64,000 nucleotides of DNA, from NCBI GenBank assembly GCA_036365145.1, contig JAEOAD010000024.1:14770501-14834500 (forward strand), given 5' to 3'. The DNA comes from Orientallactaga sibirica (Eukaryota > Chordata > Mammalia > Rodentia > Dipodidae). Below, piece by piece: positions 10,443 through 22,439 of this stretch (position 1 is the first letter of the stretch; every line of letters starts with the position of its first letter). The notes under the pieces are model-generated. The model was given only the letters and a program-made list of their open reading frames with translations. It was not told where the DNA came from and ran no database searches. Position numbers and translations under genes: made by a program.

Positions 10443-12533
10443 TTTAGTGTAATCTTGGTCCTTTAAGAGATCGTTGGAAAAATCTATAAAACTTCAGATT
10501 TGCTTCAAAGGAGCTGCTGACTTAAAATTTGGGTAGAAAACATAGTGGTAAATCCTAAGCTAATGATCTTACCAAATAAATTTATTTTCAAAAGTTGGGC
10601 TGGTTTCTATATGCACAATGATAACTTACTTTTAATCCCACAATTACTTTTTTTCTCCTTGAATGATTTGTATTTTTTTTTAAAAACCACTATTGGTTTG
10701 CTGATTTTACTAGGGTAGTAAGCCAATAAAAATTGTAGTAAAATTGAATATTTTAATTGTATAATTAAATCTACCCAATAAAAATTAGCAAGCAGCTACT
10801 TCAGACACTTGATTAGAAAGAGTCATTTGCTTTCCCAAACCAATTTTTCTTCTTTGCATTTTATTATATACTAGGAAAAGTTTCTCTAATTTAAAACTAC
10901 TTTTAGATTTGCAATACACAATGGATACTTCAACTCTAATAATAAAGTTACTAGTTTGTCTCATCGACCATTGTGGCTTATCCATAAAGAGAAAAATGGA
11001 GAACAAATGTGCAGAGGTCATGGAATTCTACCACAAAGATTTTATATTCAATTATCTGGATAATAGTTTCAGTTTTATATTTTAGTTGCATTTTATTGCT
11101 GTGACAGCCCATGGTTATAGAACTCCTGGAATCAAGGGAGGAAGGCATAGTATCTTGTGGACTTTTTGTTGTTATTCTGTACACAACTTGAGGTTAATCA
11201 AGCTTGATTTAACTTTATAGGCTGAGCATAACTGTTTCACACATCTTCTTCAGACTGCTGGAATGAGCCTCTATTCAAACTCTTTATTTTAGTAATTCCA
11301 CTGTATTAAATTTAGCAAAACAAAACATTTTCAAGAGACTAAACTCTGAAGATAAGGATTTACATATGAAACTAAAACACAATAAAGACACTGGTTATTA
11401 CAAAATTCATGCAATAAAATGAGTCTACAGAGAAGAACTTGTGAGAACAGACAGAAGAGTGATGCAGAATTCTTACAAAAGAACCTCACTAAAATTTAGA
11501 AAATTACATTAGAAAAATTAGTTCATTTACATCACTTCAATAAAGTATTTTTTTCATACACAGTACATCTGTTATCATTCTCCTAAAACCCCATATCTCC
11601 ATAAGAGGAATATATTTCTGATTCTATCAATACTGAACTTTGACATGAGAGTTTACTATAATTAAGGAGTCCAGAATTTTATCTAGGAATATTATCTAAT
11701 ATTTAAAAGAATCTCATGGATAAAATAACCATTTAAGCTAAGAATATCTACTTGCATTCAAATTCATGTGCTAAAGATTAAAATATTATTTTTGCTTTTG
11801 CTAAGTAGGAATAAAATAAGACTAATGGTATATCTGACAGCTTCAAAACTAAACTTCAGCAGAATTCTAATTAAATTTATGAGTTAAAGTTTGGAATTCT
11901 TTCATTGACAGTAATTTTGCATAATATGAACTAGAAAAATTTTAAAATTTGAAGACATGTTTACAGTATGATTTGAGGTCCAGTTTTTAGAGTAAGTCAG
12001 AATGCATGAGAGCTCAGCTAACTGATAACTCCTGGACATGAGACTGTGAACAGTTGATGGTGAAATATCACTGGAGATGACCAACGAAAATGTCAGCCCA
12101 GTAAGATTCACTCCAATCTATCTTTTTCCACCTATACTGGACTTTTCTCAGAGCAGCAGGCTGTCCATAAAAATTCATCCATGAATTTTTTACTTCCATG
12201 TGATGCAAGTAATAAATTTATTCAGTGAAATTCAAGTGTGTTCCACAGTGATATAAAGTAAGGGGGAATTACAGTACAATGCCTACACTTTGTAAAGAAT
12301 AGAAAGAATAGAGAGTGTCCAGAGCACCTCACTGGAAATAGAAAAGACTGTATCTTGGTGCACTATGTCAATGTCAAATATACTACTGTTCATTTTTCAT
12401 CATATGTACTTTCACAGACTGTATTAATATATGAAATAGTGATGAATGGTTCTGGGAACTTGTAATGAGACTTATTAATATTTAAAAATTATCACTGAGT
12501 ATTTCTGCCAATACACATCAAAAATGTATGAGG
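10443..12533. other. Long SINE-free intronic tract
   Basis: About 2.1 kb of AT-rich sequence with no recognisable interspersed repeat, which is unusual in this repeat-dense window. No exon or RNA gene seen. It may hold intronic regulatory DNA, but nothing in the sequence proves this. Confidence 0.5.
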
Positions 12534-12819
12534 GGTCTAGAGAGATGGCTCAGTGGTTAAGATGCCTGACTCCAAGCCTAGGAACACTGGTTCCAATCTC
12601 CAGCGGTTCCAATCTCCAGTGGTTCCAATCTCCAGGTCCCACGTTTAGCCAGATGCAAAGTGACACAAGGGCACAGTGCAGCACTTGACCACAAAGGGGC
12701 GTACAAATCTGGATTTCATTCGGAGCAGCTGAGAGACTGCTGGCGTGCCCATCTCTATCTGTCTTCCTTTCCCTCTCTCTGTCTCTCTCCAAAAAAAAAA
12801 AAAAAAAAAAAAAAAAAAA
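12534..12819 (+). repeat. tRNA-derived SINE, 'gtgacacaagg' subfamily
   Basis: The head 'gagagatggctcagtggttaag' is followed by a variant body ('gccagatgcaaagtgacacaagg', 'gaccacaaaggggcgta', 'ctggatttcattcggagcagctgagagactgctggcgtgccc'), also seen at 56282. A triplicated 'ggttccaatctcca' lies at about 12590-12640. A-rich tail at 12791-12819. Confidence 0.85.
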
Positions 12820-13119
12820 GCATGAGAAACAGTTACCTCCAGTCACTAGCTGTGCTCATTTAGATTATGTGTATATATAAATATAGATATAAATAGATAG
12901 ATAGATAATGTAAATAAAGTTTTAGTGTAATTTTCAGTAAAACATATAGCAAGAAAAAAGTCATGTGAGGCTGTATGGAAGAGTATATTAATCACACATG
13001 CAGTCACTTTGGAATATACCATGACAACCTGAAGTACCATCATATTTTAAATTATGAATTTGTGTAAAGTGCTAACACTAAAATAAACTAACCCTAACAC
13101 TAAAGTAACACTAAATAAC
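12820..13119. other. AT-rich intronic spacer
   Basis: It contains a short GATA-type run (about 12887-12907) and CTAACCCTAACAC at about 13088-13100. No gene. Confidence 0.45.
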
Positions 13120-13275
13120 ACCAGGCGTGGTGGTGCACATCTTTAATCCCAGCCCTCGGGAGGCAGAGGTAGGGGGATAGCTGTGAATTTGAGGCTACCC
13201 TGAGACTACATAGTGAATTCCAGGTCAGCCTGAGCTAGAGTGAAACCCAACCTCAAAAAAACAAAACAAAACAAG
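13120..13275 (+). repeat. B1 SINE
   Basis: Sense B1 'accaggcgtggtggtgcacatc...taatcccagccctcgggagg...gactacatagtgaattcc...' with an AAAACAAAACAAAACAAG tail. Confidence 0.9.
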
Positions 13276-13434
13276 AACCCACTAAATAAATAAATAACAC
13301 TAAAATAAACCATAAAGAATTTAAAATAAATCATCACTATCTAGTAAGCATGACTTTTAAATTTTATTCATGTCTACTACTTAAATAAAAACAAATTTAT
13401 ACTGATTAATGGATTGATTCACAATTGTATTTAT

Positions 13435-13436
<2 letters not shown>

Positions 13437-13472
<36 letters not shown>

Positions 13473-13572
13473 GTTCACGCTGTGTAGTCCAGTCTGGCCT
13501 GGACCTCCAGCAATCCTTATGCCTCATCATCCCAAGTATTGGGAATATGGGAATGAACCACCATACATCACC
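13437..13572 (-). repeat. Old B1 fragment with long T-run
   Basis: An antisense B1 remnant: about 27 T, then 'tgtgtagtccagtctggcctgg', 'atccttatgcctcatcatcccaagtattggg'. Strongly diverged. Confidence 0.65.
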
Positions 13573-13875
13573 AAAACTTTGTGTTTATGAAGTTTGATTA
13601 GTATTTTTTAAATTGATCACTAAGGATTACTAAAATAATAAGAGAATGAATCAGGGAATTAAAAAACAACCACACCTTTCAGCTAATCCAGAAGGCTAAA
13701 AACAGTTTAGGCAGAGGTTGTAGAACTGATCTTCAGCATTATGCATAGCATAGCAAATGCCAGTCAAAAAGAAGTAAGAGGTACATGTCACTCTCAGTGC
13801 AGTAACATTGCATAGCAGCTTATAGGATATCTTTTAATGATTCCAGAGATTCACACATGACACTTGTGAGGATAG

Positions 13876-14074
13876 GGGCTGCAGAGATAGCTTAGTGGTT
13901 AAGGAAAGCCCAAGGATCCCAGTTCGGTTCTTCAGGACCCATGTAAGCCAGATGAACAAGGGCACACATGCATCTGGAGTTCGTTTGCAGTGGCTGGAAG
14001 CCCTGTCATGCCCATTATCTCTCTCCCTCTGTCTCTTTCTCTCTCTCTCTCTCAAAAAAAAAAAAAAAAAAAAT
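13876..14074 (+). repeat. tRNA-derived SINE (Dip-like)
   Basis: A sense copy 'ggggctgcagagatagcttagtggttaagg...', (CT)n, A tail. TSD-like acttgtgaggata / acttctgaggaca at about 13863-13875 and 14076-14088. Part of the 'cttgcctgcaaagcc' segment is deleted. Confidence 0.85.
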
Positions 14075-14305
14075 ACTTCTGAGGACAGGCTATTACTTGT
14101 GAGTATATGTACATTATTGTAAGGGATAAAAATACCTCATAGCTACTTTCCAGTACAGCATTGTCAGTGGAAATTTTATATGCTGTTGATGAATCAAATG
14201 AATATATTTGATAAACCCTTTTTGAAATATACAGATACAAATACAAATGATTATAATTAATAACATTCCCATTAAAATAGACATTTTGTCATGTGTGTGA
14301 TTTAA

Positions 14306-14513
14306 ATATTCTCTTTTTATTTACTTGAGAGAGAACTAGGAAGACAGACAGAGAGAGAGAGAGTGGGTACACCAGGGCCTCCAGCCACTGCAAATGAACT
14401 CCAGATGCATGTGCCACCTTATACATGTGCTTACATGGGTTCTAGGGAATCAAACCTGGATCCTTTGGCTTTGCAGGCAAGTGCCTTAACCACTAAGCCA
14501 TCTCTCCAGCCCC
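14306..14513 (-). repeat. tRNA-derived SINE (Dip-like)
   Basis: An antisense copy with a short purine tract, full body and head 'ctaagccatctctccagcccc'. TSD-like catgtgtgtgatttaaa (from 14290) and catgtgtgttttaaa (from 14514). Confidence 0.88.
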
Positions 14514-14954
14514 CATGTGTGTTTTAAACAAGTCTAATACTTCCTCAAAGAAACATCTATATCTGTATATAGCTAGATTTCAACAACCCAAGCCCAAAAG
14601 AAGTACAAAGTAAACAAATATTTTGGAAAAAAAAATGTGATTTTGGTTGATGATTCAACAACTGCTTGTGGACTCTCATGAAAGGAGAGGAGAAGAGAGA
14701 AGACAAGGTGGAGAGGGAGAGGAGAAAGAGGAAAGCAGGCCTGGGCAAAGAGATTCAGTGATACAGGTGAGAAGGAATGAATGAATGAAATGGATAGCCA
14801 AGTGAATGCATAATTTAATTTGGTAATTCATTAGTCCAAGTTTATCACACTTTTCACTCATAAAGACGGGCCAATACCATCCTCCAAAGCACATAAACGA
14901 TTATGAAGTTGGAACCCAAGGTCTCCATTTTCTCTTAAATACCCAATGACTGAA

Positions 14955-15152
14955 AATTTTAAAACCTATTTATTTATTTAAGAAGAGAGAGGGAGAGAAT
15001 GGGCATGCCAGGGCCTCCAGCCACTGCAAACAAACTCCAGACACACTTGCCACCTTGTGCATCTGCTTTTACAATGGGTCCTAGGGAATCGAACTTGGGT
15101 CCTTTAGCTTTGCAGGCAAACACCTTAACCTCCAGGCCATCCCTCCAGCCCT
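14955..15152 (-). repeat. tRNA-derived SINE (Dip-like)
   Basis: An antisense copy with the TATTTATTTATTTAAG tail, body 'gggcatgccagggcctccagccactgc' and head 'ccatccctccagccct'. TSD caatgactgaa at 14944-14954 and 15153-15163. Confidence 0.9.
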
Positions 15153-15163
15153 CAATGACTGAA

Positions 15164-15955
15164 GTTCTGAGCCATCTCTATTTTTAATTTTTTTCAGGGT
15201 TTAGTAGACTTCTGCATTAATGGTAGCCAAGCATGTACTTTATACTTTATTTTGAAATAATTCATAGTAAGTGAGGGTTTTCTAACTTTCTCCAAAAAAG
15301 CAAAATAAAAACAGTGATATGATAGCATTGACTTCACACCTGGAAGGAGGAAGTGCTTCTCTTCGTTTCATTTTCACCATCCACAGTGCAGCACCAGGCA
15401 AGACCTTCACTTAGTCTCTAGGGACAGGCAGCCCACTCTCAAGAGACCACAGTGCCAAGGTGTTTCTTAGTAGGAACTGAAGTGGTGATTTGAAAGTATC
15501 CCAAATCTAGCTAGGCTTATGAAATGAAAGTAGCTTCACCCAGGACTGCAGACACCGGAGAGGAGATGCTGAAGTAATTTAACCCTTGGAGAGCAAATAC
15601 ATGAGCTTGCTCTGGCTTTACTTCCAATTCAGTCTTATCAGCCAAGAAAAGATGCCAGGCTCACCTTGTGAAATACTGCACTCCAAAAGAGAAAATAGGA
15701 TGATATTATCCTTTCAACAACTTGTCCTATTGTTGCTGAGCAAAAAGCAATTCTAAAAAAACTGGCAGGATTGAAAATGTCAGGATAGATGTTATACTAA
15801 GACATACCTGAGCACATAATTTTCCCTCATTTTCCAATATTATAAACATAAAATAACAATAAGCTATTAAGTTTATCTAATTAGTACTCTAATACTTTTG
15901 CCTTTTATTTCCTCATCTTCCCATATGTGCAACTTATAATAGGTAAATCTTTCTT
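15164..15955. other. Unique intronic sequence
   Basis: No repeat or exon recognised over about 0.8 kb. Confidence 0.45.
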
Positions 15956-16180
15956 TTTGTATTTTTTTAAATGTATTTGAGAGAGACAGAGTGGCGGATA
16001 GAGATAGAGAGAGAAAGACAGACAGACAGAATGGGTGTGCCGGGGCCTCCAGCCACTGCAAGCAAACTCCAAACACATGCCCCACTTTGTACATGTGGCT
16101 TACATGGGTCCTGGGGAATCAAACCTGGGTCCTTTGGCTTTTTAGGTAAGCACCTCAAACACTAAGCCATATCTCCAGAC
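15956..16180 (-). repeat. tRNA-derived SINE (Dip-like)
   Basis: An antisense copy: 'ttgagagagacagagtgg', a (GACA)n-like purine tract, body and head 'ctaagccatatctccagac'. TSD-like aggtaaatctt / aggttaatctt on the two sides. Confidence 0.88.
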
Positions 16181-16183
16181 AGG

Positions 16184-16712
16184 TTAATCTTATTGTATTA
16201 TTATTAATTCTGGTAATGTGTTCTTTCTCCTTAAACTAGATTACATTTAAAGAATGAGTTTGAAGATTAGAAAGTCTCAAATTATATCACCCACAGTGTA
16301 TGCTTATAAGGGCTCAAAGCTCAAATGCACAGGTAATTCAAGATAGCTTATAGTACATACCGACTTTAAAACCCCAATATAAAAGAGGGGGGAGTGGGTG
16401 TCTCTTCTTGAAGGATGGCAGACTTGTAGACACTTGGATTTGAAAGTGAGCTCTTCAAAGAACTTGCTGTGGTACCTTTAAGGAACCCATTAAATGTAAT
16501 TTTTAAATGAAGAATCACAATGTTTGCACTAGTTGTGGAGAGGTCTGAAGGAAGCAATGGGTTAGGCAAATTCCTACTATATGTGATTTTTCAAAGGGTA
16601 ATTAAGGATAAAAAGGTACTAAAGGTAAGTTTATTCATTTTCTAAAACATACAAGTTGTTTTTCTTCATGAAGAGAGGCACTTTACATAAGGTTTCTGAT
16701 AAAAATAGAGAA
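16184..16712. other. Unique intronic sequence
   Basis: Nothing recognised. Confidence 0.4.
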
Positions 16713-16951
16713 AAGGGGGTGGAGAGATGGCTTAGCAGTTAAGGTTAAGGTGCTTGCCTGCCAAACTAATGACCCATGTTCTACTCTCTAGATCTCACAT
16801 TAGCCAGATGCACAAAGGGGAGGAAGGGGGAGGCCATACATGCCAACTAGGTGGCACAATTATCTGGAGTTTGATTGCAGTGTCTGAGGCCCTGGTGTGC
16901 TAATTTTCTCTCTCTCTCTCTCTCTCTGCAAAATAAAAAAAAAAAAAAATA
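16713..16951 (+). repeat. tRNA-derived SINE, long subfamily
   Basis: A sense copy whose body holds 'aggccatacatgccaactaggtggcacaattatctggagtttgattgcagtgtctgaggccctgg', the insert that defines the long subfamily. It also has a small duplication of 'ttaagg' in the head. (CT)n and A tail present. Confidence 0.85.
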
Positions 16952-19213
16952 GAGCAAGGGAGACATTCAAATGTTGTAATTGGCTTAAACATAATGGACA
17001 ATCAACCATTTAAACATGGCATCATTTTAACAGACACAGCTAGCCAAAACATTTTCACCTGTTGCCTACACCCCTTATCTGCCCCCTCTCCATTCCACTC
17101 TTACAGAAATTATCCTATTTGCATCCTTATTTGATCAGCTTGAGCATGAGTAAGACAGAACGTGCCCTGGGAGGGTCCGTTTTCATATGCTGTTCATTTA
17201 TACTTTAGTTTCTACTCTGCTCATATTACAACAGATTATGAATGTTAGAAATTAAGAGAAATAAAAAAGAGATACAAATGGAAGTTCTGGGTAACAAAAC
17301 CAAGCTCCAAGCTCAAACTTTAAGAAACGTTTGTCTCAGCTTAGAGTGGATTATAATAATTTGCTCTCACCATGCCCCTTTAACTTTTGTTCTCCAAGCC
17401 TTTATCTCATGATTATGTTTGTCAAGTTGTCAAGGGTAATGGTGCTGCATTACCATCGAGAGAGGGTTAGAAGAGCAAAACAGCAGATGTACCATGAGCT
17501 GCTGAAAGCTGGCCTTGTCAGGTTCCGAGTTGCGAATACATATTTCCTTCCTTTTTTTTTTTTTTTTTTTTTTTTGAAATGGGTAAGGGGATTTCACTCA
17601 TCCTCTGGTCAATCTTCCTGAATGACCTCCTTGTTCATCTTCCCCTCCTCCTATCTGCCTAACTCTAAACTGGAGAGTGAAACTCAAACTCATTTTTAAA
17701 AGTCCACCCCCAGCAGTATTCCATTCCTCTACTTATGGAACTATTATCGCTTCCTCTTAAGCCATCCCCTCTTTTCCATTCCCTATGGTCCCTTTCTAGC
17801 TTCCTGGTCTCTACAACTGACTCTTACTCCAATTTACAATTTTTTTTTTCAAAAAAAATAATGATTATGTATTTGTCCCACAATGTAATCTTTGATATGT
17901 CACTATAAATTTGGAAGTTCCCGTATACCCAAGAGGTCTCTGTTGGACACCCCTTTGCATCATCTGACGGCATCACTTCCTTTCGCATACACACACTCTC
18001 ACTTGAATAATGGTTTAGTAACCACTGACAGGTCTTGGAATTCTAGAGCTTCCCAGGTGACAGCTCAGTCTATTCTTTACTACTCTTTGATGAAGACCCA
18101 ACACAGACAAGAATAGGAAATCTGGCTCCCTCTAATACACTTATAAAAATTTTGCAGTAGTATCAAGGGTTAGCATTTGCACTTTTAATCCCAAACATTG
18201 TGTGACACAAACATGTATGCACAGAGCAAATCAGAGAGGTACCACTTGCATGTAGAATTTCCACGAAATTTCATAGAATAGAATGGTGGATACCAAAAGA
18301 TGGAGTGAAAGAGGACAGGGGATGAGGAGTTTGTGGGTCACAAGAGTACAGATTTACAGTTCCAAAATGAGTGAATTCTGAGGATACAATATACATCGTG
18401 TTGTCTACAATTAACATTGTCCTGTACACTTAAAATTTGCTACGAAGTAGGTGTCAAGGTTTCTCACCAAAACAAAGTAACTATTGACGTGATGGACATG
18501 TTAATGACTGTGGCAATCCTCTCACAGTATATGCCTATCACATCAGCAAATTGTACACACTAAATATATGCAGCTTTATAGGTCACTAAGGGTAAAAAGA
18601 ATATTCTACAGAAAAAAATATACACATGGCCTAGCACAGGTATAATACTAGACAGAATTTGCAATGACAGAAAAGCAGCTATTTTCAATAAACAAGGGTT
18701 GAAATCTAATGCCAGGGTCTGGGTGAAAGAAGAGAGAGAAAGACAGAGAGGAGAGAGCTAGTAATAGTACATATGATCCCTATTTTTCAAAGTGTTGACA
18801 TACTATCTTTCAAATTTAAATCTTCAAAGCTATTCTATAGTTTCCTATGAAAAGAAGGTAAGGATCCTTGCAGTGTTTTATTGGCCTAGATTTTGTATAT
18901 GAATAATGATGATCACTGGATAGTGACATTCAAAAAGAACATTGTTTTTTTCCAGCTCAGAAGGGCGCAGGAGGTGTCAGAAAGGATGCATAGTGGTATT
19001 GTATGAAAGCAGAACACAAACTCGCAACTCCATCAAGACAATCCATTCTTTGTCCTCATCGGCCCCCGGAGCACACAGTCAAGCGGTCGGATGCAGCCGT
19101 GTGTACCGGTTCAGAACTAGAATGACCTGTCTGGGGACTTGACATGGCACAGTTCCCGTTATCCATCCATCACCTTGGCAATGCTTATTTCATCCTGAGA
19201 ACAAGATACTTAC
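16952..19213. other. Mostly unique intron downstream of the acidic exon
   Basis: A T-run lies at 17552-17574, followed by C/T-rich sequence to about 17880 of unknown origin. An old (GA)-rich patch lies near 18725-18760. Otherwise single-copy. The last bases form the 5' splice site of the exon on the minus strand. Confidence 0.45.
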
Positions 19214-19349
19214 TCTTGGACTGCTCTGGCTATGGAAAGGGCCGTGGATCCGGTCTCATTAACGCTATCTAAGGTCACATTTGGCAGGTCATCATCGTCA
19301 CTGTCACTTTTACTTTGTCTGGGAGATAGGCCTCGGGGGTCCATTTGTG
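19214..19349 (-). CDS. KLF12: KLF12 coding exon, acidic/serine segment (136 bp)
   Basis: This internal exon of Kruppel-like factor 12, a nuclear DNA-binding repressor of the Sp/KLF family, encodes (A)QMDPRGLSPRQ, SKSDSDDDDLPNVTL, then DSVNETGSTALSIARAVQ(E), which I recognise as KLF12. On the minus strand the acceptor is cttttttcccag at 19350 and above, and the donor is AGA|gtaagt at 19208-19214. The exon takes two bases to finish a split Ala codon and ends two bases into a codon, so it is 136 bp with 44 whole codons. The acidic run SDSDDDD has S/D spacing of the kind casein kinase 2 favours, which is inference only. The exon lies between the serine-rich exon, 36 kb upstream, and the zinc-finger exons outside the window. 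No break or frameshift is seen. Confidence 0.95.
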
Positions 19350-19359
19350 CTGGGAAAAA

Positions 19360-21110
19360 AAGGCATATATAATGAATTAAAATTAGTGTGCAGAATGGAA
19401 CCTTGTCCTGGACCAACATCAAGCATGGAACATCTCCTCTGTGCATTATACACCTATGGAACTGTCTAGATGTTCCAGACTTAGTGAACACCGTGCATTT
19501 TACGTACTGAGCGCTCAGTGATACCCTTTCCTTCTTCATTTGATTCACAAACCACCTCTGTCAGCTCCTGAGAGATCCCGATATGATCACAGAATAGAAG
19601 CTATACATTCATAACATTGCCAACCTCTTCCTCCCCATGGCTTCTCCGACTCGCTTTTATTGGCAGCCCCGCGAGCCACGTTCATTAGTATTTTCCTTGA
19701 CAGTAGAGAGCATGAGACGGAGGAGGTATTATTTGCTCGATGCTCTCAGATAAGAGTTTAAAGAAGAACAAGGTTAACATGACTAAAATAAAAGTTTTAG
19801 GTACTTCTTTTGATACTTCAGCGAGCTGTCGTCTCACAGTTTGTCATGGCTGCAGGTGGGGAAGTCTGAACGCATAAAAACGGCCAACATGGCAGCATGT
19901 GGCATGTCTGTCTGATTTCCTAGAATGTTCTTTCTCATCTCCATCCCGATTCTGTCCTTCAAAAGGCCATTTCCATATCATTTCTGCTCCCACTATGAAT
20001 TTGGCAAAGCAAGAAACTAATATTCCGATCTTACCCACCAGGGCCTTCTGACGACTTCAATGGAAAGTCTGCTGTTAGCATGTGATATAAAACATCATTT
20101 TACAAATTAGATTTCTTTTCCACTTCATTTTCTCTGGCAACAGCCTCAGCCTAGAATTTCCATCAACCCTCCAGCAGAAAACAAGTCCACCTCCTCAATT
20201 AAAAGAAATGCGTCAGTTCCATTGTTAAAATAAATGACTACACCCACCCAAGCTAACCCAGATTGTTAATCCTCAAAGGTACCTAACAAAAGGTTTCTAG
20301 AACCACCGCTGCTTGCAAAGCAATGCAACATGTACTTCAAAGAAGGTTACAAAGACATTCAGGAACCGAAGTACTTCAGATCGGGGTACAATGACAGGAA
20401 CAAGCAGATTTTAAATGATGGTTAGAACAACATTTTAGATATACTTGGAAGAGATTCTTCTTTTCTCAAATCATTTTTTTTTTTGTTACTGCAGATCATC
20501 TACCTAATGGTGGACCTATACAGAAATATACAGATATTTCATTTTTTAAACACAAACGGGCAATTTTATTTGACGTCACAATATTTACAATACAGTTGGA
20601 AAATCTAAACCTCAAGCATTTCTACACAGACCCGATCACAGCACCTTAAACCACTTGGCCATCCTGACTGTTAATTTCCACACATTCCTTACTGCAGGAA
20701 CTGGTATTTGTTGCGTCTAGAATATGCTAGTGTGATTTGACCATGTGTTCTGCCTGTAAGTACACATAACTGAAAATGTGTTGTACAACATGAGAGTGCT
20801 TGGTAAATCCTGAATGAAAAATCCAAATGTCCTGCAGCATTACTTCTCAAATCCTCCCTCTGCCAAGAGGATGTCAGTATAGGGAAGAGACATGTTAGTC
20901 TGTCCAAGCTCAGGAGGGGTGCTTTGGGGGTGGGCATAAGGATGTTACTGGCATTTTATAGTTGAGAAGTCAAGGATATTGCTAAAATATTTTGCAACAA
21001 TTCAGGATACTCTTCCACAATAAAGACTTTCAATATTAGTTGTACACAGGCTGAAAATTTGATTTAGGAGGGTAGACATATAAAGGTATCACATATTGCA
21101 ATTTCCTTTG
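19360..21110. other. SINE-free intron upstream of the acidic exon
   Basis: About 1.75 kb without recognisable SINEs, adjoining the exon on its 5' side. No second exon was recognised. Confidence 0.45.
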
Positions 21111-21114
21111 GGTT

Positions 21115-21440
21115 TCTGGGGCAAGGCACCTAAACAAAGGCAGCTGATGGGAGGAAAGTTGTTTATTTTGGCTTATAGTCTTGAGGGAAGCTCCATGATG
21201 GTAGGGGACAGGACAGTATGAGCAGAGGCTGGACATCACCTCTGCCACGGCAGGTGGAACCCAGCAGCAGGAGAGAGAGTTGCGTTCTAGCAAGGGGGAG
21301 CTGGCTATTACACCCCTAAGCCCAGCCCCCAAAACATACTGCCTTTAGCATGCCTTTGCCTTCCAAATAGCCACCAGCTGGGGACCAAGCACTCCAAACA
21401 CATGCGTTGAGAAAGCAAATCTGATTCAAACCACCACACG
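21115..21440. repeat. Unnamed interspersed repeat X, copy 2
   Basis: It opens with 'gggaggaaagttgtttattttggcttatagtcttgagggaagctccatgatggtagg' and ends 'caaaccaccacac', collinear with the copies at 9735 and 29336. The middle has its own sequence ('ccagcagcaggagagagagttg', 'agctggggaccaagcactcc'). Confidence 0.65.
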
Positions 21441-21846
21441 TGTTATGATGTTGAGTTGGCATAACAATATCCTCGTTTCAAAGTTGGCAACCATGAAATG
21501 CAGATATACATGGGATCCCCTATACTCTTTGGGTCTTCTCCTCAAAGCACCTCGCTGTTGTGTGGCTCTGTAACCACAACTTCCTCAAGGCCAGTTTGAA
21601 CCTCCTCAAATGCCAGGGAGTATGCAGTAACATGCCCAAAATGGCACACACTTAAGGATCAAAAGACTTGATTTTCTATACAACCATTAGAGAAGGGCCA
21701 GAAGAGAGATGCTGGAGCAGTCTGCAGGGCAAACCAAAGAGTTCTATCACCAGTGGGTCACGCACAGCCTAACTGGCCTGCCACTCTAATGGGACTGACA
21801 TTTAAGATTTGTCTGCCTCAACAGAACCTGGCTCAACCTTACATTA

Positions 21847-22046
21847 TTTTACTTATTTATTTATTTGTCAGAGAAAGAGGAAAAGAAAGAGAGAGAATGG
21901 GCATGCCAGGGCCTCCAGCCACTGAAAACGAACTCCAGACGTGTGCACCCCCTTATGCATCTGGCTAACGTGGCTCCTGGGGAATCGAACCTGAGTCTTT
22001 TGGCTTTGCAGGCAAACACCTTAACCACTAAGCCATTCCTCCAGCC
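21847..22046 (-). repeat. tRNA-derived SINE (Dip-like), exact TSD
   Basis: An antisense copy with a short purine tract. A perfect 15-bp TSD, ctcaaccttacatta, lies at 21832-21846 and 22047-22061, so the boundaries are firm. Confidence 0.93.
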
Positions 22047-22189
22047 CTCAACCTTACATTAAAATGAACTTATATTATCAAGGTTACATTAAAATGAACA
22101 AAGTCATGTGTCACTAACATCAAAGATTCCAAGAAACGTGTTGTTAGGCAATTCCGTTCTTGTGCAAACAGAGAGCACACTTGTGAAAA

Positions 22190-22350
22190 CAAAATGAGAT
22201 GGCTAAGATGCACAAGGTGGTGCATGCATCTGGAGTTTGTTTGCAGTGGCTGCAGGCCCTGGTGCTTGCATTCTCTCCCTCTCCCCCTCTCTCTCCATCT
22301 ATCTGCCTCTCTCTATATATACCATATAAGTAAATGAATAAAAATAAAAT
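22190..22350 (+). repeat. tRNA-derived SINE, internally deleted
   Basis: A short head 'gagatggctaag' joins directly to 'atgcacaaggtggtgcatgcatctggagtttgtttgcagtggctgcagg', with the B-box region missing. (CT)n and a tail with AATAAAAATAAA follow. Confidence 0.8.
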
Positions 22351-22351
22351 A

Positions 22352-22435
22352 TTAGGAGAAGGAATTATCATGGTTTATTATTGGTAAGTCTGGCAGTTGT
22401 CCATAAAAAATGCCAAAATAAAATAAAATATTTAG
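22352..22435 (+). repeat. Possible L1 3'-end fragment
   Basis: The stretch 'aggaattatcatggtttattattggtaagtctggcagttgtccataaaaaatg' matches the end of the element at 10240-10442. It is truncated to about 80 bp. Confidence 0.5.
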
Positions 22436-22439
22436 AAAA

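Larger units (their letters stand above)
1..19213 (-). other. KLF12: KLF12 intron (downstream of the acidic exon), partial
   Basis: On the minus strand this intron starts right after the 136-bp exon, with a gtaagt donor at 19208-19213, and runs off the window at coordinate 1. It interrupts a codon after its second base (phase 2). The missing downstream exons should carry the linker and the three C2H2 zinc fingers of KLF12. No further exon was recognised in this interval, which is mostly SINEs and AT-rich unique sequence. Confidence 0.85.

Noticed and set aside
13085..13105. CTAACCCTAACAC, a telomere-like motif
   Set aside because: Fewer than two hexamer units; not an interstitial telomere array.
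19860..20040. Possible extra KLF12 exon near the acidic exon
   Set aside because: Open frames there lack acceptor and donor sites of the right phase, and the flanking exons already join in frame without it.
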